A DNA stretch of 64,000 nucleotides from Adenanthera pavonina. Its lineage: Eukaryota; Streptophyta; Magnoliopsida; Fabales; Fabaceae. The notes under the pieces were generated by a model. The model had not been told where the DNA came from and searched no databases. It saw only the letters and a program-made list of their open reading frames with translations. The DNA is taken from the NCBI GenBank assembly GCA_026686845.1, contig JAIVEN010000004.1:14230827-14294826 (forward strand), written 5' to 3'. Made by a program: the position numbers and the translations under genes. This document shows positions 47,584-58,723 of this stretch, one piece after another (position 1 is the first letter of the stretch; every line of letters begins with the position of its first letter).

Positions 47584-47880
47584 ATTTATAAATTATGGAT
47601 AGTTTATTTAGAAGTTTGGAAAATTAAATACTTATTTAAATAAAAATAAAAAAAAAGATATAAATTATTCAAAGCATACTCGATGATTTAAAAAGCATAC
47701 ATGTATACATTTCTGGCAAACATCTAAGCTCATAATGTATTATCATTTTTATTTTTATTTTTACATATCACTTATATCAAAAAACTTCGTGCGACTGCTA
47801 ATTGAAAATTTCTTTTAGGGAAATCGAGCATTTTCTTTTAAGGGAAATGAACTGACAATGTTTATCATCATCAATGTCAT
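47584..47880 (+). repeat. Direct repeat, copy 2 (about 300 bp)
   Basis: See 46427-46760. The 820 bp between the copies has no recognised gene. This could be a small LTR-type element (TRIM) or a plain duplication. Confidence 0.65.
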
Positions 47881-48365
47881 AATTATCATCATTACTACTA
47901 TTATTTTAGTTGTTTGCAGAGCCATCAAAACATCTTAGACGGGTTGAATGGAGCTCACCAAGTGAGTGAAGTGGGTTAGCCTACTTCACCCACTAAAAAA
48001 CCAAAAAAATTTTAAAATATTAATAATATACTTTTGTTGCCATATTATCTTAGATTTGTCAACATTTTTATTAAAATATATAAAATTATAGTGTGTTAAA
48101 TCACCCAACTCACTTAACTCATGAGCTAGCCACCTTTAAACCATAAGTTTTCAAGTGAAGCCTGAACCCAAACCACCAAATTAATTGAAAAGTCATAAAC
48201 AATAAAAAAAAAACATAATGTTAAGTTGTTAACGGTAAACTCAAGCGATTGTGGGGAGAACCCCACAATTCAACCTTGACCATAGACAAACTGAAATAGC
48301 TGCCAAGATATCATATATATACCTGAGAAGATGGTATATGGCTTAACTATTGGTTTAATATATTA

Positions 48366-48625
48366 CTCCATTCTGTTTAAATTTATAAGACACTTTTAAC
48401 TATTATATATATATTTAAGGTGATAATTAATAACTAAAAATTTTACTAATATTTTTTAAATTACCCTAATTTAATATAATTGACTCATAAATTAAATTCC
48501 CTAGTATTAATTAAATTCTATCCATTTTCAATAGGCATTTTTAATAAAAACAATTAAATATATTATATAATCCATAAAATTTATATTGTGAAATATTAAT
48601 TTCTTTAAAATGTGCCTTATAGGAG
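48366..48625. mobile_element. Stowaway-like MITE (260 bp)
   Basis: The left end CTCCattctgtttaaatttataagacactttt and the right end aaaatgtgccttataGGAG are inverted to each other (CTCC/GGAG, ataagacacttt/aaatgtgccttat). TA dinucleotides flank at 48364 and 48626. The core is very AT-rich and non-coding. This is the structure of Stowaway elements mobilised by mariner-type transposases. Confidence 0.78.
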
Positions 48626-48859
48626 TATATATAGTATATATGTGTGTTATAATGATTGCTAACTTGCTGCATCTTCTTCTATGTGCACTCCTTGCTATAT
48701 ATTCAATTGTTTCTTATGTCTTTTTTGTAAAAATTTGTTGGTTGAGTTGATAAACGTAATAGTTAGCCTTTAGGCATTTGGATGTTTAGGACAAAATGGA
48801 ACAGAACCGTCACGACATTAAAAAGGAAGGAATAGTTTGCCTTTATTTTTTACCTTTAT

Positions 48860-48915
48860 TGGCATTTTGAAAACTCCAACTATTATTTTAGTTGGAGTTT
48901 GTGCTAGAAATGCCA
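48860..48915. repeat. Perfect 12-bp hairpin in a palindromic region
   Basis: aaactccaacta-ttattt-tagttggagttt is a perfect 12-bp stem with a 6-base loop. Weaker outer arms (ggcatttt and aaatgcc) extend it. Related motifs (ttttagttggcattt, ccaacaaaa) continue to about 49070, as in transposon subterminal regions. Confidence 0.65.
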
Positions 48916-49324
48916 CAAACATCAACTAAAGTACTATTTTAGTTGGCATTTCTAACACAAATGACATTTGTGGCACAAACGGCAACTTTTCTTTTTTTTC
49001 TTAAAAAAAAAAGAGTTTTTGTTGGTATTTATTTAAATAAATGCTAAATAATTGCCAACAAAAGGCAATTTTTTTAATATATATATATGTATAATTCTAT
49101 TGAACTCATTGAAAAAAAAACATATATTACATTAAAAATTATACATTCTATCCATATAATTACAATTCAATTAACAAAAAAGTTTACAATTCAATTTCTT
49201 GCATATTAACACCAATTCCTAACAAAAAATCTCCAACTTATTTATTAAAAAATCATTCAAACAAGTGAAACTAATTATAGAAAAAGGTATAGTGAATGAG
49301 CAAAATTGGATAAGCAATATTATT

Positions 49325-49397
49325 ATGAGCAATCTCAAGCACCAGAGTATCATCTAGGTTGTGATCAATCAGCAGTTGAGCATATGGACAACAGGAC
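49325..49397 (-). pseudogene. UBC8-type E2 enzyme, last-exon fragment
   Basis: Minus-strand exon piece of a ubiquitin-conjugating enzyme. A splice acceptor TTTGCAG ends at 49398. The exon reads VLLSICS, then a one-base insertion, then LLIDHNLDDTLVLEIAH. In the plant UBC8/10 group this exon starts at the same point (VLLSICSLLTDPNPDDPLVPEIAH). Homology stops after EIAH, so the C-terminal helix is missing. It pairs with the exon at 51526-51630. The intron between them was enlarged by a solo LTR. Confidence 0.82.
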
Positions 49398-49415
49398 CTG
49401 CAAAGTTTCGTCATT

Positions 49416-49420
49416 TCAGT
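49416..49420. repeat. TCAGT target site duplication, left (solo LTR)
   Basis: TCAGT precedes TGTAACGCC at 49421 and follows TGTTACA at 51319-51323. Confidence 0.9.
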
Positions 49421-51318
49421 TGTAACGCCCCTCATGATATCTTTATTGGGTTTGTGTTCAGGATCAGAGGAGATATGATTGAAGAGGAAACAGGAAATGG
49501 CTTCGTGCCGCGGCAAGGAGCAGAGCCGCCGCGGCGAGAGGCTCCCAGAAGCATTTTCCAAAATTCTATAGAGGAGCCGCGGCGTGATGTATGAAGCCGC
49601 GGCGAGAGTCGAGATTTTTGCTTAAAACCGAATCATTTCGGACGCTCGGACAGAAAAGAAACAAAAGGAAACCGAGGGAGATCGCGAGAGAGCTGAGCTA
49701 GGGTTTGAATCTCCAGCGTCCAGGGGTGATTTCAGACCGAGGGAGTTTGGATCTAAGTTGGTAAGATACTTCTACACCTCCCTCTCCGTTTTTGTTCGGT
49801 GGAAATATGGGGTTTTTGGTTTTGAGGTTGGGTTTTCGGTTTGTGAAGAAGTCCACCGATTGAAATGGTTTAAATGAGGTTAATAAAGTGTGTTTTGATG
49901 TCCTTGATGATTGGATTCAAGTTTGGAAGGGTTTATGTGTGATTTGAGCTTAACCCTAGGTTGTCTTCGGTTAGAACTCTTGGGAATCCGATATGTATGT
50001 GTTTGAGTAGTATTTGAAGGGTCCCTAAGAGTCTATTGATGCATGAAAGGGGTGTTGGAGCCTTGGGTTAGGCCTAAAAGTGGTTAAATTGTGATATTGT
50101 GATTGTGAGTATATTATGTTAATGGGAGAATTATGCATTATGAAGGTTATCTGGTTAGCTGTGTGGGGCTCAAGTGTATTGAAGTTCAAGAAAGCGTGTG
50201 GAACTTGCGAGAGCGTGGTATTGACAACCTGAGGTAACCGGAGGTTTGTTTATGTGGTTTTATACGATAGTATGTATCTATATATATATATATATGCATG
50301 TCTCTTTCATACCACGATAGTGATATGTTTGTGTTGTCATTATATATCGTGGTATGTGTATAGTAGATGATGTTTATGAGTATTGTGATGAGAACATTGA
50401 TGTGATGTGATGTGATGTGATGATCATGATGTTTATGATGATACATTAGTATCACCACATGTTACTGTTACACCGAGATATATGACGGATAAAGTGGTGA
50501 TGATGTGATGATGTATGATATATGATGGTAAATGAAATTGTTAGGGAGAATAAGGTTGGAATATGTGATATTGTATATGTTAGGGAGGATAAGGGTGGAT
50601 TGTATGAGTTAGGGAGGATAAGGATGGATTATATGTATACGTGTGTTAGGGAGGATAAGGATGGGTTATGTGTATACTTGTGTTAGGGAGAATAAGGATG
50701 GAAGTCCCAGAGAGGACGACATGCATATCATGCATTTTACATTGTCTTTATATGTTACTCGATTCATATTTGTATATATATATACATATCTATATGGTTA
50801 TATGTTGTTAAATCCCGGTTACTGAGATATTGTCTCACCCCACCCTTTCCCATGACTAACCCTTTCAGGTGAAGGTTCTAGTTCTAGTCCGGTGAAGCAA
50901 AGAGAGTAGCTGTGTACGTGGGAAGTCTATGTAGTGTTTGTATTTTTGGTTAATGTATTATGTGCCAAGTAGGGTAGAAAGTGTGTATTGAATGTATGAG
51001 ATTGACAGGATAGTTACGGATGAATGTATGTTTGATTATGTTTTATGGAAGGTGTTATGTTGGTGTGCTAAGAGTGTTAGGTGTGTGGAAGTTTATATGG
51101 TAATATTTGTGAGCCCGGAGTGGCTTGGGCCTGGTTGTTGTGTGTTAGGGCATGTAGCCCATCTTGTCATGTTGAGGTTCAAGGGGGTCAAAACTCAGAG
51201 GAGTGGTTCCTTTGAGGTGAAACCTCTTTGGACAGGTTGGTTTGGAGATTTACGACCTGTATGAATGTGTTTGATTGTATTTCGAGATATTGGGTGTTAA
51301 TGGAGGTAGGATGTTACA
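49421..51318 (+). mobile_element. Solo gypsy-type LTR (1898 bp)
   Basis: It starts TGTAACGCCCC and ends GGATGTTACA, with perfect TCAGT duplications outside and no internal region. So it is a solo LTR left by recombination between two LTRs. The ends and long leader-like body resemble Tekay/Del chromovirus LTRs. It is richer in GC than its surroundings (several gccgcgg motifs at 49505-49605). It has a purine-rich, then ccctctccg leader-like segment near 49780, a (TA)n run at 50279-50295, and short repeats of ttagggaggataagg at 50540-50700. It sits in an intron of the E2 remnant, 23 bases from the acceptor. Confidence 0.92.
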
Positions 51319-51323
51319 TCAGT
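51319..51323. repeat. TCAGT target site duplication, right (solo LTR)
   Basis: Matches 49416-49420. Confidence 0.9.
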
Positions 51324-51525
51324 TGTTTGGTATAGTAGAATTTTCTCTAGGTCTAATAAATTTACCATAAATTTCTAGTTCTATAATTAATACACAAGTC
51401 TCTCTTGTATGAAGCTAGGAAAAATGGCAATAAACAGTGGACAAATAAATCATGATCAGAATGGCATATTGGCATAACATGTGTAGCAACGAGAGAAATT
51501 TCAAGACAAAAAAATAAGACTTTAC

Positions 51526-51630
51526 CTTGGATATTGTGAGGGAAAGACTCCATTGCTCTTTGAGGATATCAAGATAGATACTGCCTTTACTATTGATCTT
51601 ATAGTGAAAAACCTTTGTGTGGAAGGAAAC
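51526..51630 (-). pseudogene. UBC8-type E2 enzyme, active-site exon with Cys lost
   Basis: A 105-bp minus-strand exon of exactly 35 codons with intact splice signals: acceptor TTTTCAG before 51630 and donor GTAAAG after 51526. It reads VSFHTKVFHYKINSKGSIYL and DILKEQWSLSLTISK. It corresponds to the plant UBC8/10 exon of the same length and phase. The catalytic cysteine (normally in NGSICLDIL) is Tyr, and the His-Pro-Asn triad reads His-Tyr-Lys. It therefore cannot form a ubiquitin thioester and is best called a pseudogene. I do not find the earlier exons between 51640 and 53500. Confidence 0.88.
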
Positions 51631-52178
51631 CTGAAAAGTGATGATAGATGTTATACTACCCATTCCCATAACTAGGAAATTAAAATGGTTAAGAACAGTA
51701 ATGCTTGTGTCTAATATAATAAAGGAACAAAACAATGTTCAGCACCAAGCCATCTTGATTCTTGACAGAGAGCATAACAGTTACTGGGAACTACAAAGTT
51801 CGTTTTGTGTGATTCGAAACTCCATGTGTTGTAAAGCGTGTGTCATTTTTGCTCTAGCTCTTCAATAATTGCCAAAAACATGGTTAAAAATGTGTGTGCG
51901 TGCCGTTAGAAAATAACCACAAATATATAGTAGCACAAAACAGCTGCTATGACCAAATTAGCAAATAGGTTGAGGTTAACAGCAAATATGTGAATGAAAA
52001 AAAAATAACTGATGCACAAAAAGATAAACAAAAGCACATAAAGATGCTTCATAGTATTAATCCTTTGAAAGAAAAGCTAATGGGAGAGATATGTTGCAAA
52101 CCAGCATGGAATGCCAAAAAGTTAAGAAACTCAAAGTAGTAAATGTGATTCTTGACCAGTATTGCCAAGCACCAACAT

Positions 52179-52228
52179 CTGGATGTGCGCCAACTTATCA
52201 TTTCTGGATGTGCGCCAACTTATCATTT
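52179..52228. repeat. Perfect 25-bp tandem duplication
   Basis: ctggatgtgcgccaacttatcattt-type unit occurs twice in a row (52179-52203 and 52204-52228) without mismatch. Confidence 0.9.
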
Positions 52229-52321
52229 TAGGATACAGAGTATATACTACATGCTCATCAATCGTTTTTACATAGTATTACCATCAAAATTTAGAAACAC
52301 AATCCGTCAAAGTATAATTAA

Positions 52322-52453
52322 AGCTTTAATTCCTGCTTGGATTTGAGTGGTAGTCTAAGTATTTTACTACCAATGCCCCCCAATTTTGAAGTAAGGCTCA
52401 AATTTCTTTTGATAGGTTCAAGCATGTCACTGACAATTTTAGCAATCATTTCC
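52322..52453 (-). other. Exon-like open segment, unrecognised
   Basis: Minus-strand open segment after a good acceptor (TTTTGTGCAG at 52463-52454). It encodes EMIAKIVSDMLEPIKRNLS and on to a stop about 44 codons later. It could be the last exon of a third gene fragment or chance. No homology recognised. Confidence 0.3.
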
Positions 52454-53053
52454 CTGCACAAAAAGTAACCCTAGATGCAGATTAGTGGAACTCAACACTA
52501 ACAAACAACTTGCTTACGGTGTTTGCAGAAAAAAATTGCTTACAGCAAGTCATTATAAAATATATTCTTGTTATCCTACACTAGAAACAAGTACGACACT
52601 TGTACCAATAAGTGAAATAAGCATTCTTCAACATCAATTTTGCACCTAGTTAACAATAATTTTTGCAAATTAGTTGCTCAGTCTTTTCCAACAACAATTA
52701 CACATCCAGCATAGACACCAAATTGTGCAGAACGTAGCTACATAAATTAGTGCAACAATAGCCTCGGTGCAGCTATGGAATGAACTTAAAATGGCAAGAT
52801 TGAAACATGTTTTCCAATTAAATAAAAATCACAGAATAGATTCGTCCGAGTTTAAAATTTTCTTGCTGTGGGGCTCTACAAAAGTTGTTGCCTCCATAGT
52901 TTCGCCATAGGTGAAAGCACAATCACAAAAATAAATCAGGAGTAAGTTATAAATTAGAAATGCTTTCCTAAAACAATTGACAAACATAAATCAATTTTAG
53001 GCCTAATAACAGTTAATACAAAATAATGACTCACTAATAATCATAGATAAGAC

Positions 53054-53141
53054 CTTATTAGGATGGACATCATCAAACATATGAGCTTGACCTCCATAGA
53101 ATATGGTCATCTGGTAGTTGGCATATCTCATCTCATGTCAG
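53054..53141 (-). pseudogene. TIFY8: TIFY-domain exon (TIFY8-like)
   Basis: Minus-strand exon between an acceptor (TTGATTGCAG) and a donor (AAG-GTCTTA). It encodes MRYANYQMTIFYGGQAHMFD and then DVHPNK. TIFYGG is the core of the TIFY/ZIM domain, and GQAHxFDDVHPNK is the form I associate with TIFY8, a jasmonate-related repressor-type plant protein. The first full codon after the acceptor is TGA, so either a nearby alternative acceptor is used or this is a broken copy. I recognise no other TIFY8 exons. It is on the same strand as the E2 fragments but from an unrelated gene. Confidence 0.68.
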
Positions 53142-53689
53142 CTGCAATCAATAACAAAAGCATATAATCAAGCAGTCTTCCTTTCCCACAATCAAGAATC
53201 TAAAAAATCAATACCATCATAGAGCATGAACTGGACAAGTGTATTCACAACATTTACCCCGGAGGTGTCAAAGATTCTAAGTTTGTTATATTAGACACAG
53301 TATTTGGCCTACCAATTGTGTAAGTCATCAAGACAATTAGAAGTCAGAAAGTACCTTAATGTAGTACATGCAGATACTTTCCTGTCATTAGCCACATATC
53401 CAAGCCTCTTGCCTCCATTCTCCAGAAGTGGCAAGAGTTGAAAGGTAACTTGATATAATTTTTTTTCAAAATATGTCTCTTATGTTCTACTCAACTCCAT
53501 CTTCAAGTCTTCATATTTCAGTTGGTGGAAGATGAAACAAATTTCAACTAAAAGATTACCATTGAACAAGAAGAATAGGGGTTAAATGTAAGAAATATAA
53601 TTGTTTTACTTTTCCCTTTTTCCTTGTTGTAAAGACAGCATACTGCCACACAACCAACAAAAAAAGAAATAGCATATTATTAAAAAGTA

Positions 53690-53694
53690 CAAAA
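53690..53694. repeat. CAAAA target site duplication, left (solo LTR)
   Basis: CAAAA before TGTTGGAG. It matches 55296-55300. Confidence 0.85.
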
Positions 53695-55295
53695 TGTTGG
53701 AGATTGTACCCTAAGCCAATTATTGTATTATGAACATTATTTTTCATTATGAAAAATATATGTTTTTCTTACATTACATTACTATATTGTTTGCATGTTT
53801 TCTTTATAATAATATCCTTGCATAAATTATTTTATCATAAATGTCCCTAGTCAATCATCTTTGTGGGAACAATGATGAACTAAGGCTAGTATGATTTTGA
53901 TTGATAATTATGTATGAAAATACAAATCAAAATCATAAGCTCCTGTTAGAGAATAGACGCTAGATTGACCCATCATGAGATAGATGCATTGATCAAGTTA
54001 TAAGTATATTTCATATATAACCATGTCACTAAGCCCTCAAACCTGAGATCATCAAGGCTTTCTACATGGGGAACACTATACTTTGGTATAGTCAAAAGTC
54101 ATATTTAATCGGGAGATCATAAAGGCTATGATCGAGTACAGTGGGACTCGTGTGGAGGAAATGGTTAAGATGGAATTTGTCCCTCTAATTAATAAAGAGA
54201 TATATCTGGGCCTCTCGATGACTAAGACTGAGAAATGCATGGCCGTGCTCGAATGGAAGAGTTTCCATTTGTTTTGTCAGTCTGCTCGGAGATCGAGAAA
54301 GTGATGGTCGAGTAAAATGAGGATGACATTTTCATGCCTCATACTTGACCTATATATCATGAGACAAAAAGGATGTGATCGGGTTATAAGATTGGTTACA
54401 TCAAATCATCGATCTCATATGGTTTGGGTAGTCACAATGTCTTGCTAGAGGCAACTTGTGATTTGTGGGTTTAGTAGTGTTATTAGCCCACTACCATCAT
54501 ATGGGCCTACAGGGTCACATACAAAAATGAGTCAACTCGAGTTAGAATGTCCAGATGTTCAATTTGGGTTGATTGAATTATATATATATATTTGATATAT
54601 ATATATTATAAAATTCGAAATATATATATGATTAATATATTATATATTTGATATATTATATTATTTCAAAATATATATATTGTTCAAATTAATTAGTTTT
54701 AAATTTAATTCTATATGATAGATTTAAATTTAAACTAATAATCTAAATTTGATTTATATAATAAATTAAATCTAGATTTGATTCTGGATATAGATTAGAT
54801 AGTTAGTTTAAATTTAATCTGTTAGATAGATTTAAATTCAAACTAATCTATTTAATTAATATTTGATTTAGTTTAAATTATTAATTTAAATTAAACAAAT
54901 ATCAAATCTTATCTATATATTGATATAGACTAGGTTACAGAATCAATACAATTTTGAATCACCCTAAAGAAAGAGTGGCCGTATACTCAGAGAGTAAGAT
55001 TGTACAGACGAACAACAAATAGTGGCTAAATGGATGAACAGTGTACTGACATATGGACATTCACAACCAGACATACTAGCACGCCGTTCAAGTTGCACTC
55101 ACCATTCTTGTGGATACCAATAGAGGGAATTGACCAATCGCGTTAGTTCCTGAGGTCTAACAAAACTAAAAGAATACCAAGAGACACACTGAAGGTAAAT
55201 TCTTTTTCTACATCTCAATCTAAACAACGTTGATGGATCCGTGGGAGGGAATTTCTTAATAGTTTTCTGCTGAATGTATGCTGAAATTCCCAACA
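53695..55295 (+). mobile_element. Solo copia-type LTR (1601 bp)
   Basis: It starts TGTTGGAGATTGTACCC and ends AATTCCCAACA, with CAAAA duplications on both sides and no internal region. The ends TGTTGG and CCAACA are perfect inverted repeats typical of copia. The centre (54570-54680) is a (TA)-rich palindromic stretch, and 54690-54900 repeats short aaatttaaa/taaattt motifs. It belongs to a different family from the Sirevirus-like copies. Confidence 0.9.
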
Positions 55296-55300
55296 CAAAA
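55296..55300. repeat. CAAAA target site duplication, right (solo LTR)
   Basis: Matches 53690-53694. Confidence 0.85.
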
Positions 55301-55756
55301 AACCATTAGTAATGTGATCCAACCTCAAGGGAAGATAGGAGTATGCAATAGAAGAGTTTGATGCTACATTTAACTTCATATTCATCAAAATATAATTGTT
55401 TTACTTTTCCCTTTTTCCTTGTTGTAAAGACAGCATACTACCAAACAACCAACAAAAAAAGAAACAACATAATACTAGAAAGTACAAAAACCATTAGTAA
55501 CATGATTCAACCTCAAGGGAAGAAAAGAGAGTGTAATAGAAGAGTTTGACGCTGCATTTAACTTCATATTCATCAAAAGATATACTAGCCAACTTAATCT
55601 CTAGTGAAAGAAAGGAAGAAAAGTAACCTTAATGTGCAAAATAATTGAATAACTAATACCAATAGTGAACAGTGAATGCAATCACCAAAAACACAAAGTA
55701 AAAAGTACATATATATATTCCTTCCCAAATTCCTTGTGAAAACCCGTCACAAAAAA

Positions 55757-56309
55757 TTCATCTGTCAGTGGCAAATTCAACATGGCATAAAAGTTCTGCT
55801 CTTTAAAATTTGAATTTTGTATTTCAAAATTCTTCTATCAGAAGGACTGACTTTGAACTCTTTTTGCACTTGAATATCATACAAATTTTGATAGGACTTT
55901 AGACAAATTTTGCACATTTTGCCAATTATGCTTTACCCGAAATTCGCATTTTATATTTGAATTTCATCTATCATATATGATAATTCTAGAACTTCGAATT
56001 TCAGCAAGCAAAGTTCAAATTTTGCACACAACATATTAGATATCGAAGCAAAGTTTATCTGTTAGTCAGTGTTTTCAAAATCTAACATATGTTAACATAG
56101 CATAACTGTGAAAACACTAGTTTAAATGTTGTAGGAGCATAAATAAGTAGAACCCAAAGCCTTTTACCCTGTGTACATTGTGAGAGATCCTAACAACTAA
56201 TTCTTCACAATTTCTTCTTGGATTTCTTCACTTGTATGCTCTTATTCTCCTTTGATATTTTCCTTCCAAGCTCTAATTCTTTAGAATCATCAAAACACTT
56301 GATTCAACA
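55757..56309 (-). mobile_element. Truncated copia (Sirevirus-like) LTR, minus strand
   Basis: It starts on the minus strand at 56309 (TGTTGAATCAAG) and matches the first 550 bp or so of the LTRs at 13362 (minus) and 59088 (plus). It breaks off at about 55757. The next bases on the right belong to the internal region of a plus-strand element, so the two lie head to head. Confidence 0.78.
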
Positions 56310-56728
56310 AAATTTTTAGGACATAAAGTTCATTTATTGAAGCTTCTGTATGTGGCTGAGCCTCTGACAATCATATTTCGTGGATGAAATACGAATGTTA
56401 AGATATTGTGTGAAAAGTGAGTCTCTGATCAATGAACTTCAAGGTTGAAAATTTGTTTGTGAAGACATTTTCCTTATGCAATATGGGCAATGTAACTGAC
56501 CAAAATTTGAATTTTGGCATGCAAAATTCATCTGTCCAACGGTTGCATAAGAAAATTCAAAGGGTCATGCTCTAAACCAATGCAACCCTATTCATATTCC
56601 AACCGGTGTTATTCCTCTTCTGTCTCAACCATTCTCAAATTCATTCAATTAAACTTCATTTTCCACTGATTAAACTCTAAACCGAAACCCAGAAACACCT
56701 TCAAAGCATTCCTTAAAACAAATTTCTC

Positions 56729-58723
56729 ATGAAAATGGTCAAAGCTAAGAATGCCAATGTCGGGAAAGACCAAGGAAGGCCTAAACGATCTGCCAAATCC
56801 CAATATGCATCAAAAGAAGGTGATTCCCATAAAAGAAAAGCCAAATCTAGTAAGGAAACACCATCAAAGAAATAAAGAATGACTTTAAAGGTAGAATCAA
56901 AGAAATCAATCCCTGTTGCTCTTGCATCAAGTACTAAGTCAGACGAGTTGTAGATGACCATAGAGCCTCTTCGCAGCTTTGAACAAATTTTGAAGGAATT
57001 CACCATAAAGTTTCTATAAAGAAGGTAATCACTCCTTATTACACTAATTTAGAGCATTTTCGGGTTTCAAACAATTTTGATGCTGAATTCTGGATGAGGA
57101 ATTACAAGAATCTTCTAGAGATTAAAGAGAGATATGATGATGAAGTAATTAAGACTTGGTATGCTTCATTGAAGTATAATTACAAGAAGAGGAAATACCA
57201 AGTAACTCTAAGTTCTAGGAATTTGTGGCTGTCTAATGAAAATCTTAATGACATTTTAGAGATTCCTGGACAAGATGGATTTAAAATTGATATTTTTGCC
57301 ACCAAGTACATGGATAAGAATGATGATGCAAATGAGGAAGTAGGAGAATATCTCAATTATAAGGAGAGTACAATTTTGAATGCACTGTTTAGGAGAAGGG
57401 AGAATAGGCCTCAACTGAAAATTGTGAAGCCTTCTGACCTTATTGTTCAAGTAAGAGTCCTACACTATATAGTGTCTAAGATCATTGTCAATAAGGAAGG
57501 AAGCTTCAATTTGATTACCACAACTGAAGCTCAAGTAATGATAGCTTTAATTCGAAGAAAGAAGCTCAAGGGCAGAGAATAGAGAAAAGATTTGACTCTG
57601 CCCTATGCCTCCATTATTACTAAACTTCTCAAGTATACTAAGATATAACACTTAGAAAAAGGCAAAGGGAAGCCTACAAAGAAATTTAAAGTAGAATTAA
57701 TGAGAATAGGTATAGAAACAAGAAAGGCAGATAAATTAGAAAGGGAGCTAGAAAATTTGAGGAACTATTTTAGATAGGGGAGAGCCACATCAACCAGAAA
57801 CTTCCTCTGAGGCTGCTTTAACCACTCAACCTAAATCAGAACCTACTTAACCTAAGCCTACCCAGCCACCTCAACCATCCATTCCATCTACCTTGGCCAC
57901 CCCTAATACCATACCCAAACCAAACGATTGTTTATTAGAAATGTTGCTGAGTATTAAGGATGAACAGAATGCCAAGTTTGCACACCCGTAAGCTTAAATG
58001 ACTGACTTGGCCAAGAACCTCAAGGTAGTTGTTGATACTTATGATGATCTTCGCAACTCTCTTCCAACCACATTAGCACCAGTCCTGATCCTTTCAAATT
58101 TTTCTATCCTCATGTCCCAAGTCTTTTTAAACAAGGACCTTTTGATATTAATGCTCCTGCTCATGCTGCTATCATTTCTCAAGGCTTAACCAATGGCACT
58201 AGCCTTGGTCCATCTCTGGACTGTGCTATGGAGGAAGAAGCTGCCTAAGTAGAAAGCTCTCATGAGCCAATGATGGAGGAAACTGCTCAAGAATCAATTT
58301 TGTTAACTCAAGAAATTGAGCAAATGGAGAAGTATGTAGCTAATCTCACAGCTACACCCTTTATTCAAGCTCTTAATAAGGAAAGAGGGGGTCATGGCTT
58401 ACATTGACTTTGCTACTATTGAACATGATATTGTTGTGCAAGCTCAGAAGCAAAGGCTAGATAAAATGTTCCCTCCACCAACTCCTCAACATCCATCTTC
58501 TGGTTATAGACTCTCAGTGGAGCAACGGGCTAGGCTAGCTAATATCCAAAAGGAGGTTCAAGAATTAACCTTAACATCTGATGATGATCTTCCTCAGATT
58601 CCTCCCATAATGTCATTTATACCAATTCCTATTCAAGCCATTCCCATGAACCAAATACCTCATCCTTATCTACAGCTGGACAAATCGAGACTGGATAATC
58701 TGAAGCTGCTAGGCAATCAGTAA
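56729..58723 (+). pseudogene. Third (envelope-like position) ORF of copia D
   Basis: ORF after pol, where Sireviruses may carry an additional gene. It starts at the ATG at 56729 with a basic, Lys-rich region (AKNANVGKDQGRPKRSAKSQ). The most conserved part, 57094-57582 (162 codons), contains NYKNLLEIKERYDDEVIKTW and VTLSSRNLWLSNENLNDILE. It resembles the 'putative plant transposon protein' domain. A Pro/Thr/Ser-rich linker (57790-57960) and a C-terminal part with LDKMFPPPTPQHPSSGYRLS follow (58394-58723). Stops at about 56875 and 57582 and several shifts break it. I see no clear signal peptide or membrane segment. Function unknown. Confidence 0.65.

Larger units (their letters stand above)
53595..55578. 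repeat. 188-bp tandem duplication split by a solo LTR
   Basis: The unit beginning atataattgttttacttttccc occurs at 53595 and 55391. The first copy is split after gtacaaaa by the solo LTR (53695-55295) and resumes with accattagtaatgtg; the second copy (55391-55578) is whole. The duplication is thus older than the LTR insertion, and the second copy gives the empty-site sequence. Confidence 0.88.

Noticed and set aside
50992..51264. 90-codon ORF in the solo LTR
   Set aside because: It lies wholly inside an LTR, has no recognised domain, and LTRs of this type are not protein-coding there.
54570..54680. Replication origin or regulatory AT-rich palindrome
   Set aside because: The (TA)-rich palindromes lie inside a solo copia LTR and are simple-sequence drift. 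Nothing specific supports an origin.
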